Source of the DNA: Macrostomum hystrix
Lineage: Eukaryota > Platyhelminthes > Macrostomidae
Reading direction: 5' to 3'
Assembly (NCBI GenBank): GCA_950097015.1
Contig: CATNEN010000001.1
Coordinates: 3,000,001-3,064,000, forward strand
DNA length: 64,000 bases
The notes under the pieces are model-generated. The model did no database searches and was not told where the DNA came from. It saw only the letters and a list, made by a program, of their open reading frames with translations. A program made the position numbers and the translations under genes. Shown piece after piece: positions 35,201-47,200 of the stretch. How positions within the stretch are numbered: position 1 is the first letter of the stretch; every line of letters begins with the position of its first letter.

Positions 35201-38200
35201 TCAACAACTTTTGTATTGGATGCCTTTCGCATTGACATTGTCGAGTCGTTTGCTAGAAATCCATTGATAGTCAACCCGGCATCGTCGGCTACGTCAGCTG
35301 GCGGTCCAACCGTGCCGCCGGCTGTGCGTGTGAAACGCGGCGCCGCCGGCTCCGGCGACACAGCGTTTCGTTGCAACAATTTTGTGGTTCGCCTAGCCCT
35401 CAGTGACGTGATCGATTTAACATCGGTCGACACCACCAATTTGAATCCGGGCGATTTCAACATTCGCGGAACAACAACTAGGATGTACTGTACCGTCACT
35501 GTGGACTCGCTCGAGCAGTACGTGCGCACTCCGCTCCTAAGGCTAGTGCATCAGTTTGTCACAATGGTCTATCATATTCACGATCAACGGGAGGAGATTG
35601 AAACTCGGCATAGCGGTGTCGGCGGCGCCGGCGGCGGCAGCGGCAGCGGCGGCGGTGGCAGCGGCGGCGTCGGTTTCAGCTCCATCACGTCTAAGAAGGC
35701 CAGCTATCAGAGGCACAAAAAGCAGGACTCCAAGGTTTGCGCTTGGCTCCAATTAGACAGTGGCACATCAGTTCGATTTCTGCATTAACAGTAGGACTAC
35801 CAAGCCATTTGCCGCCCGTTTTTTACCCATTGAGATTTTTCTGCTTGAGCAGTGAAATTTGAGAAATTCGCGTCAGGGTGTCCATAGTGGCCTATTTCCG
35901 CCTGTTGTAGCCCTTGAATGTCAAGCAGTCCGTCTAGATAAAAGTAGGTGACCACCGAAGACGGAGATGATGCAGGCACATTCGGGTGGCATGCTGATCA
36001 ATTTTGAAGGCCTGGCAAAGCCGCACTGAGGCGCAGTGCTAATTCGTGTACGAGTATATGGGTGTGTGAAATTACTTCGGCCAGAACCATTGAATATCTC
36101 GACGGTCTGAAGAGCTGGCTACTTGATTAATGTTTCAGAAGATGCGCAACTAAAGTTGGGCCGTGTTCTTGAGTTTTTTGTGCTTGCGTTGCTCCGTTCG
36201 GGTGCAGCAAAAATATTGTCAGGGGGGAATTCTCCCCTTGGTAGTTCTACTGTTAAAAGGTCGTGGGTTCGAATCCGCAACGGGACGGTACATTAATTTT
36301 TTCTTAATAATTGTTTCAGGGCTCATCGTCAACAAATCGCAGCACTCTGCCATCCAATCGCAGCGTGAAAGGCTCCAGCGGCGGTGGCAGCAGCGATGTC
36401 GGCCTGCCTTCGCCCAGCGATTCGTCCAATCGCGATTTCGCGCCCGAAGCCCGAGCACTCTGCTGGAATCTATTGGACGACTTTATCAGCTGGTATCGCA
36501 AAGGCCGCGTTGTGATTGGCGGAGACACGGCGCCTAAGCAGCTACTCCGGCCGATTCAAGAAGACCCAGTCGCTGGCGGGCCAACCATAGCGCCGTCTGG
36601 TATTTCAGCTGCTGGTGTTGCAGGCGGAGTCGATGTGCAAGTTGAAGCTGATGGCGAGTCAGCCGAGTTTGGTCACGGTCAGCAAAAGCAGCAGCAGCAA
36701 CAGCATTATCAATCTCAACTGTTGCGCTCTCAGGGCAGCTTCAAGCAGCAGCATCATTATCAGCAGCAGATGTCCACCTCCAGTCAGCAGCAGCAGCAGC
36801 AGCAGCAGCGGAGAACTCCGTCGCATCGGGTTTGCTACTTCAGTCCAGTCCGCACACCCCTGCTAGTCCTGCTATCCTTCAAGATCCAGCGCGTACTCAT
36901 CAAGGCCAACATTCGCGAATTAACACTCGACCTGGAAGTCAACTCGGCCCACGGTATGTTCAGCTTTCGCAAGACCGCCAAGCAGAAGCATCGCGAGACA
37001 GCCTTCCAGACCTGTACCAGTCTGCATATTGGCGAAACCAAGGGTCGCTTTGTTGAAGCATTCAAAGCCTCGGAGCAGGTGGTATGCCAATTGACTGTGC
37101 ACAAGTCGCACGCCTCGCTACCCTACAATCGCATTATCAGTGCGCGCGGAGGCATCAATGAGAAGTCTTCGCTGTACATCGGCTTGGGTCGCATAGAGAT
37201 TCGCATACCGCATCATCCGGTTATGCTGCACGATGTTGTACAACGCAGTAGCAAGATAATGACTTCGGAGCTGCAGGAGTTTATGATGCCGCCTCAGCTA
37301 GCCAAGAGTAAAGCTGCCCCACCTATTTCGCCAGCTGATTTCTCCAATAATGCTCGGTTAGTGCTTTCTGCTCAATGCCTTGTGTACTTTTGTACACTTC
37401 TGTGTACTTTTGTCCATTTCTGTGTACTTTTGTCCATTTCTGTGTACTTTTGTCCATTTCTGTGTACTTTTGTCCATTTCTGTGTACTTTTGTACGCTAC
37501 TGTGTACTTTTGTCCATTTCTGTGTACTTTTGTACGCTACTGTGTACTTTTGTCCATTTCTGTGCACTTTTGTCTACTTTCCGCGCAGTCTTATTCTCTT
37601 GTGTCTACTTCTCTCGTGTCTACTTCTCTTATGTCTACTTCTCTCACGCCTACTTCTCGCGTGTCTACCTTTTCTCGTGTCTACTTCTCTCGTGTCTACT
37701 TTTCTCGTGTCTACTTCTCTCATGTATACTTTTCTTATGTCTACTTCTCTCGTGTCTACTTCTCTCATGTCTACTTTTCTCGTGTCTACTTCTCCTGTGT
37801 CTACTTCTCCCGTGTCTACTTCTCTCATGTCTACTTTTCTCGTGTCTTCTTCTCCTGTGTCTTCTTAGGTCGTATCTACTTCTTTAACTACTTTAACTAC
37901 TAACGTGTCTGCTTCTTCCGTGTGTACTTTAATCTGAACTTTTAAATCTTACTTTTCTGCACCTCCAGCCTCGGCTCTCCGCCCTGCGATCGTGTCGACT
38001 CCTCCGCCATGCCGAAGCCGTCGGCCGCCGCCGCTGCTTCGGCGGCTCCTGCGTCGTCAGCTTCAGCCGCAGCAGCAGCAGCAGCCGCCGCGGCCGCCAA
38101 CGCCGCCGCTACAGCAGGCGTGTTAAAAGAACCGCCGCTCAGAATGAAAGTGAAAGCTCAACTGGCCGGCCTAATGATTGAAGCGGCCCTCAATGCCAGC

Positions 38201-41200
38201 CTTTGCGCTCGCTACGAAATCGATCCAATCAGCCTGATTGGTCAGGTCGGGCCATGCACCAGATTCCAGATGCTTGTACCGGCCCAGACTCTGCAATTCT
38301 CCATCAATGCCACCAGCGGCGCCGGCCTACTCAGCCGAGACTCGGACATACCCAGCTCTGTCCGGGTAGCCTTCCCGTCCAGCTATTTAGTGGCCGAGCA
38401 TAGGCCCTACGAATTGGAGGACGACATTGGGAAGGACGATCTCACCCAGGGATTGAAATATGTCTCCGGTGGATTCTTGGACGCTCAGGTGGGCCTTTGG
38501 ATTGATGACATTTGAGATTTTACCTGGAGGGATGAGATTTCGAGATTGAATCTAAGGAGGTGAGATTTTGAAGTTGGTCATAGAGGGATGAGATTTCGAG
38601 ATTCAATCTAAGGAGGTGAGATTTTGAAGCTGATCATAGAGGGATGAGATTTCGAGATTAAATCTAAGGAGGTGAGATTTTGAAGCTGGTCATAGAGGGA
38701 TGAGATTTCGAGATTAAATCTAAGGAGGTGAGATTTTGAAGTTGGTCATAGAGGGATGAGATTTCGAGATTAAATCTAAGGAGGTGAGATTTTGAAGTTG
38801 GTCATAGAGGGATGAGATTTCGAGATTCAATCTAAGTAGGTGAGATTTTGAAGTTGGTCATAGAGGGATGAGATTTCGAGATTAAATCTAAGGAGGTGAG
38901 ATTTTGAAGTTGGTCATAGAGGGATGAGATTTCGAGATTAAATCTAAGGAGGTGAGATTTTGAAGCTGATCATAGAGGGATGAGATTTCGAGATTAAATC
39001 TAAGGAGGTGAGATTTTGAAGCTGATCATAGAGGGATGAGATTTCGAGATTAAATCTAAGGAGGTGAGATTTTGAAGTTGGTCATAGAGGGATGAGATTT
39101 CGAGATTAAATCTAAGGAGGTGGGATTTTGAAGTTGGTCATAGAGGGATGAGATTTCGAGATTAAATCTAAGGAGGTGAGATTTTGAAATAGATCAGATT
39201 TTGAGATTCGCCCTAAAAGGCTTTATCTCAAAGGGTTAGATTTTGTAAATTTGACCTGAAAGGATGATATTTTGACATTAGATTTTTGAGATTTGAGATT
39301 ACAGCTAATTATAGCGTTAGGATGAATTAAGGCATGAGATTATAAGTTTTGACGTCAAAGGATGAGATTTGAAGATTTGATCTAACGGAATTAGATTTTG
39401 AGTTTTTTATGAACTGCTAGATTTTTTAAATAACTGCTATTAGTCTGGTTGTAGATGAGATTTTAATTTTAATTTATGAAAATATAATTTATAATGCTGT
39501 GTAAATGCCGCAAATTATATATTCTGTTTGATTGCCCGCAGGCGCGAGTTGACAAGTTTCGTCACACGGTATCAACCAGCGATCTCTACTATCTAATTAT
39601 TGTGGTCAGAGTGTTTATGAAAGAGATCAACGAGATTATACAGAAGATGGCTGGAGACGCTGCGGCAGCTAGTATGAATGAGCTAGACGAGCAGCAGCAG
39701 CAGCAGCAGCAGCAGAATGCTTCGCAAAAGCAACAGGCGCGTTCGCAGCAGCCGCTGCCGCCGCTCATAACGAGCCAGAATTCTTCGTCTAGCGCCGCGC
39801 CCGGTAGCGGCTTCCTCAGCAGTGTACTTTTCAGTTTCAACGCCGTATTCCGAGGCATCCGGATCTCGGCCACTAGTCCGTCATCCTCGGAGATTAAATA
39901 CAAATCCGGAGAGTTCTCCGTGCAGGTAACACGTTTGATTGTTTTTATTTTAGTGAGGCTTGTTGCTACCGGTTGGAGGCAGGAAAACTAAGGGTAATGA
40001 ACTTTGTTATGATTAGAATAGGACAGCTCACGATTCTCAAGATTTAATATATTATCCCAAATTTAATAATTATATTAATTAAGAGGTTGTAGTCTTGTGG
40101 TTAGAGCGTCGGACCCAGGACTCGAAGGTCGTGGGTTCGATTCCTGACTCCACTGGAACAATTTGTGTCCTTTAGCAAGACACTTAAACTCTGCATTGCT
40201 TCAGTTCACCCAGCTTTTAAGTGGGTACCAGCATCAGCTGGGGTAATTGAAGGTGGGTGTGGCGTCGCCACAGTCCATGGACTGATCAGCCGTACGCAGC
40301 CTTCAGATGCGCCGCGCAATAGCTGCGGCTGTGCTGTCGGCTGCACATCTGGCCCAATCGGACAGGTGTAATCAATTATTATTAATATTATAAATTATCC
40401 CAGATTTGACTAATTATTTCTTACTCACCAAATTATACCTGATTTAAAAAAGGCCCCACACTTGACAAACATGAGAGGTGTAATGACCAGCATCTGTGCT
40501 TCGTAAATGTCCGTTTCTTAAGCCAACTCGTTAGATACAAAATAATGTGCCGCAAAAATTGACAGGTGTCAAATCGAGTCCAATCCGAGCAGGACTTCGT
40601 TCAGCAAGCCAGCAGTGAACTGTTCTTCAAAGCTAATCTGCCGCTGCGCCTGGAGTTGAACAGTCCTTTGAGCACTCTGGCATTCTTCTATACTCAAATC
40701 AAGGCCAGGAATAACATGGTCACCGAGAGGTCCAGCGGACAGAATCAGAAGGCTTTCCTGTTCTCTGTGCAAAAGCCTCACGTGAGTAGAGCCACTGCTG
40801 TGTCTGACTTTTATCTCTCTAAATAGCAAAGTTATCACTGACTCTCTGACTCTCACATTGGGAAATTTCTCCCAATCTGACTCTCACATTGAGAAACTTT
40901 CTCCCAATCTGACTCTCACCTTGAGAAACTTTCTCCCACTCTGACTCTCACCTTGAGAAACTTTCTCCCAATCTGACTCTCACATTAAGAAACTTTCTCC
41001 CAATCAGACTCTCACCTTGAGAAACTTTCTCCCAATCTGACTCTCACATTGAGAAACTTTCTCCTAATCTGACTCTCACATTGAGAAACTTTCTCCTAAT
41101 CTGACTCTCACATTGAGAAACTTTCTCCCAATCTGACTCTCACCTTGAGAAACTTTCTAATAATCTGACTCTCACCTTGAGAAACTTTCTAATAATCTGA

Positions 41201-44200
41201 CTCTCACATTGAGAAACTTTCTCCCACTCTGACTCGCAACCTGAAATTCAATTTCTATCTCCCTGACTACCGCCACATTTTCATTCTATCTGACTCTCAC
41301 CCTGAGATTTATTTCTCCCTGATCCCTCCTGAATAGTGCTGCACAGCAACCACAATCCCTTATTAAATCAGATCTACATCGAAGCCGAGGCCGTGAACAA
41401 GGCGCTTGTGCTGCTAAACTACAACTACGCTAAAACCTGGGAGAAGTGCGAAAATTATTTCAACTCGTTGGACAGAGAGGCGGCAAAGTCTTCGCGCGGC
41501 CTGCATCCTCAGCCTACGCAGGCACTGTACCATCACCATCACCCGCACCTTCATCACCACCAGCAGCAGCATCTGAAGCCATCCAGTGCCGCCCCAAATC
41601 TAGCCAGTGTCAGCCCGCCAATCAGAGTGCGCCAGTCTAGAGAATTGCAGCCCGTTCAATCTGGACAAACTGACGAGTCATCAACTGTGTTCCTACAGCT
41701 GACCGTAAGGAACTCGTGTATTTTTAGAATAGTGTCAATATTCTGTCAATTTACTCAGTGTAGTTCATTGAAATACAATTCTCTTCTTTCTTAGAATACA
41801 TTTTTTCCTGACAGTTTTTTCTTTTATAGAAAAATAGTATAGTTTCTTAGAAATATCTGTTCGAAGCGTCATCGTTTCTTAAAAAAACCTAATTTTCGTT
41901 GATGAAATAATTTGCTTTCTCATGTTTGCTTAGATAAGTTGTTCCTTTATGATTTCTTATAATATATTCTGCTCCTTAATAGTTTCTTAGAATCATCTGC
42001 TCCTTTATGGTTTCTTAGAATCATGTGCTCCTTTCTAGTTTCTTAGAATCGTGTGCTTCTTTCTGGTTTCTTAGAATTATGTGCTTCTTTCTGGTTTCTT
42101 AGAATTATGTGCTCCTTTCTGGTTTCTTAGAATTATGCGCTCCTTTCTAGTTTTTTAGAATCATGTGCTCCTTTCTGGTTTCGTAGAATTATGTGCTCCT
42201 ATCTTGTTTTCTTAGAATTATGTGCTCCTTAGAATCATGTGCTCCTTTCTGGTTTCGTAGAATTATGTGCTCCTATCTTGTTTTCTTAGAATTATGTGCT
42301 CCTTTCTGGTTTCTTAGAATTATGTGCTCCTTTCTGGTTTCTTAGAATTATGTGCTCCTTTCTGGTTTCGTAGAATTATGTGCTCCTATCTTGTTTTCTT
42401 AGAATTATGTGCTCCTTTCTGGTTTCTTAGAATTATGTGCTCCTTTCTGGTTTCTTAGAATTATGTGCTCCTTTCTAGTTTCTTAGAATTATGTGCTCAT
42501 TTCTGGTTTCTTAGAATTATGCGCTTCTTTCTAGTTTCTTAGAATTATGTGCTCCTTTCTGGTTTCTTAGAATCATGTGCTCCTTTATGGTGTCTTAGAA
42601 AGTGTTTTTTATGGTTCTTTTAAATATTTTTTTCTAATGGTTTTCTAGAACAATCTTCTCTTTTTCTTAGAAAAAATTTTATGCTGCGTCAAAGTTTCCT
42701 AGAAAAAAAGCTGGTGTTTTCTTAGATTTCTTATATTTTCTTTAATGGTTTACCAATTGTTTGATAAAAACAATGTTCGTCAATGTTTTCCTAGAAAAAA
42801 GTTCTCTTTCGTGATTAATTTTCTGCTCCAAAAAGGTTTTTCTTAGAAAATATGTTCTAACACCATTTCTTACAATAACATGCGATTTAGGGGAAATGGT
42901 TTCAAACACGATTTGATAAATCATGCCAGAAAGAGTTCTCGCTATAGTTTCTAAGAAACCTATTTTCCTTTGTCTTATGTCACTACGACTTAAATGTTAA
43001 CGACAAATATTTTTCTAAATTCGCACTCTCCTCCAACTTATCCCCAATTCAGGTAGAGGATTTCGGCATCGCATTGCACACTGGTTCAATCGCCTGCGTT
43101 GATAAGGTGGACAGTCCCACGGCTCTGGTTCTCACCCTGGAATCCAGCCGCATCTCCGCCATCTACAAAGACGCCTCGTTCGCTTCGGAAGGTTCGTTTG
43201 CAAATTTCTGTCTGAGATTCGAAGACGATTTCAACCAATCGTCGGAGGATTGGAAGCCGGAGTTGTCGCCGGTATCCAATCCGGATAGGATCGTGTTCAA
43301 CGCATGCGCTGTGCCAGAAGGCTCGTTCAAGATCTGCTCCAGCAGTAAGACCTTCGGCTTGGAGCCGGCACCGCTGCTAGTTAGGACCACTCTAGACTTT
43401 CACTGGCAGATGCACGGCCTTGATATTCACCTGGATGTCAACATTGGCAAACGATTGAAGCATCTGTTCTTCACGCTGAAGAAGATTATGACGGGTGACG
43501 ATAGTCAGGGCGGCAGCGGCGGCGGCGGAGACGCCAGTTTGCGGTCTAGCTCCGGCGAACCTGGCACTGCCACCGACAGGCAGACAGTTGTCAATCAGAT
43601 TGATCAGAGAAAAGTTGAACTGGAACAGTTATTGGCCGATAATACCCTGGATTCTAGAGCTATCCAATTAGCTGGCACCAAAAAGATGGAGATTGACAAC
43701 TTCGAAGACATCCTACTGAAGCGCACTAAGAAGTCGTTGATCAGCAAGCTGAGAAAGCGCGGCCGGCAGTATTCGGTGTTCAACGATTCCTCGTCGACTA
43801 GCTCAAGCGATGCAGTCGGAGGTGCCGTCGGAGGCGGTGTTAGTCGAAGGTCCAGCGACAGGTGAGTTCAACAGTAGGACTGCCAAGCTATTTTGCCGCC
43901 CGTTTTTATACCAAGGGAGGAGGCAGTTATTACCCCCAGGAATTTTTTTGGCAGCGCTCGACTGCTAGCAGCGTTGGGTCGTGACTGATTGGTTGGCAGA
44001 CTAGGCGATGGTGTCCTGTGGTTGAGCTGCGCCTAATAGTTAGGCTTGATCAGTGAAATTTGAGAAATTCACGTCAGGTTGTCCATAGTGGCCTAGTTCC
44101 ACCTGTTGTAGCTCTTGAAGGTCCAGCAGCTCCGTCTAGATAAAGGTCGATGACCACCGAAGACGGAGATGATGCAGGTACATTCGGGTGACATGCTGAT

Positions 44201-47200
44201 CAATTTTGAATGCCTGGCAAGGCCGCACTGAGGCAGACCTTCGGGAATTCCCTCGCCTTGGTAGTTCAGTCACACCTGTGTGAGTGTGTGCCTGAGTACA
44301 GTATCTCTGTGTGTGCGTGTGTGCTCAGGAGTCAGCGAAATGGGCAGAATTGCCTCCTCGCTGGCTGCAGGTCTAGTTGGTAGTTCTATTGTTCATTTAT
44401 GTAGCAATTTTCTTTTATTTCCTATTTGCAGTTAAAGTTTAGCAATTTAGCATTTATTTTTGTTATTTGAAAGTCTTGTGCAACTAGTGGTTTTATATTT
44501 AATGAAATCTCATATTCTATCCAATAGCTGGACTCTAAGCGATTATTCAAGTATCCCGTGGTACGTCGTGTTTTTTACGTACTTTCAATGCTGAACAATT
44601 CTGAAGCATCCTACTATTAAGTAGTATAGATTCTACAGTTTGTTTGTTTTGAAAGATTGCCTGAGTGTGATTTTCATGATTGCTAATTTACCTATTTGTG
44701 CATGAACATTTGCCTCTATGCTTGGAGTTAGTATTTTTCTCAGAACAATATCGACACAGCAATGACTATAATAATATTTTCCTAATTCCAGTATGTCTGG
44801 CTTAAGCGCACTGATACAATTTCGGAGGTATATATTGCAAAGAAACCAATCTATTTTTTTCAAAAAATAACTGTAGAACTAAAACGTTGTTATGAAGATT
44901 CTTTTTTTAATAAAATATTGAGAGGTAGAGAAACTCAAATTTAAACAAATTTTGCTTTTTGAGTCATTCTAATTATTTAGTCATAACAAATCAGGTTCAA
45001 AAATTGGTTTTTCAACTAATAATTCTCGTGTATTAACTAAAAATGTTTCATTCAGATTAGCATCATATGCATAATACTCCAAGATCCTGGGTTTTAGACT
45101 GCTCATAATACTCCAAGATCGTGGGTTTTAGACTGCTCATAATACTCCAAGATCGTGGGTTTTAAACTGCTCATAATACTCCAAGATCGTGGGTTTTAGA
45201 CTGCTCATAATACTCCAAGATCCTGGGTTTTAGACTGCTCATAATACTCCAAGATCGTGGGTTTTAAACTGCTCATAATACTCCAAGATCGTGGGTTTTA
45301 AACTGCTCATAATACTCCAAGATCGTGGGTTTTAGACTGCTCATAATACTCCAAGATCGTGGGTTTTAAACTGCTCATAATACTCCAAGATCCTGGGTTT
45401 TAGACTGCTCATAATACTCCAAGATCGTGGGTTTTAAACTGCTCATAATACTCCAAGATCGTGGGTTTTAAACTGCTCATAATACTCCAAGATCGTGGGT
45501 TTTAAACTGCTCATAATACTCCAAGATCCTGGGTTTTAGACTGCTCATAATACTCCAAGATCCTGGGTTTTAAACTGCTCATAATACTCCAAGATCCTGG
45601 GTTTTAAACTGCTCATAATACTCCAAGATCCTGGGTTTTAGACTGCTCATAATACTCCAAGATCCTGGGTTTTAGACTGCTCATAATACTCCAAGATCCT
45701 GGGTTTTAGACTGCTCATAATACTCCAAGATCGTGGGTTTTAGACTGCTCATAATACTCCAAGATCCTGGGTTTTAAACTGCTCATAATACTCCAAGATC
45801 CTGGGTTTTAGAATGCTCATAATACTCCAAGATCCTGGGTTTTAGACTGCTCATAATACTCCAAGATCGTGGGTTTTAGACTGCTCATAATACTCCAAGA
45901 TCGTGGGTTTTAGACTGCTCATAATACTCCAAGATCGTGGGTTTTAAACTGCTCATAATACTCCAAGATCCTGGGTTTTAGACTGCTCATAATACTCCAA
46001 GATCGTGGGTTTTAAACTGCTCATAATACTCCAAGATCGTGGGTTTTAAACTGCTCATAATACTCCAAGATCCTGGGTTTTAGACTGCTCATAATACTCC
46101 AAGATCGTGGGTTTTAGACTGCTCATAATACTCCAAGATCGTGGGTTTTAGACTGCTCATAATACTCCAAGATCGTGGGTTTTAAACTGCTCATAATACT
46201 CCAAGATCCTGGGTTTTAGACTGCTCATAATACTCCAAGATCGTGGGTTTTAAACTGCTCATAATACTCCAAGATCGTGGGTTTTAGACTGCTCATAATA
46301 CTCCAAGATCCTGGGTTTTAGACTGCTCATAATACTCCAAGATCCTGGGTTTTAGACTGCTCATAATACTCCAAGATCGTGGGTTTTAAACTGCTCATAA
46401 TACTCCAAGATCGTGGGTTTTAAACTGCTCATAATACTCCAAGATCCTGGGTTTTAGACTGCTCATAATACTCCAAGATCCTGGGTTTTAGACTGCTCAT
46501 AATACTTCAAGATACCGAGTTTTAGACTGCTCATAATACTCCAAGATACCGAGTTTTAGACTGCTCATAATACTCCAAGATACCGAGTTTTAGAATGCTC
46601 ATAATACTCCAAGATACCGAGTTTTAGACTGCTCATAATACTCCAAGATACCGAGTTTTAGACTGCTCATAATACTCCAAGATAAAGAGTTTTAGACTGC
46701 TCATAATACTCCAAGATATCGAGTTTTAGACTGCTCATAATACTCCAAGATACCGAGTTTTAGACTGCTCATAATACTCCAAGATACCGAGTTTTAGACT
46801 GCTCATAATACTCCAAGATAACGAGTTTTAGACTGCTCATAATACTCCAAGATAAAGAGTTTTAGACTGCTCATAATACTCCAAGTTTGAGCATACTCAC
46901 CTTATAAAGTAATTAAAATTGTACTCTTCTGTTTGACTGCTTGTTTTTTTCTTCTTTGTCAGTGCACTCTCTTTGTGTTTATCCGCGTTTCAAATTTTTA
47001 GATTATTGTAAGGACGGTGACGGTTAATGCACAAATTTAACAAATTCTTGAATCGTTTTGAAGTGAAAAAAAACTAGATTTTAATAAAAAAAATTGTACA
47101 AAAATAAATGTGCTTGCTAGTTTTTTTGCCTAAACTTTCGCTTGTGTCCTGTGAATGTTCAATGATGCTTGTCGGCGAGTTCAATTGAGTTCAATCGGTG

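Noticed and set aside
41337-41371. Earlier acceptors for BLTP1 exon 22 (after GAATAG or GCACAG)
   Set aside because: Both give the wrong phase; the AG at 41371 fits phase and family alignment.
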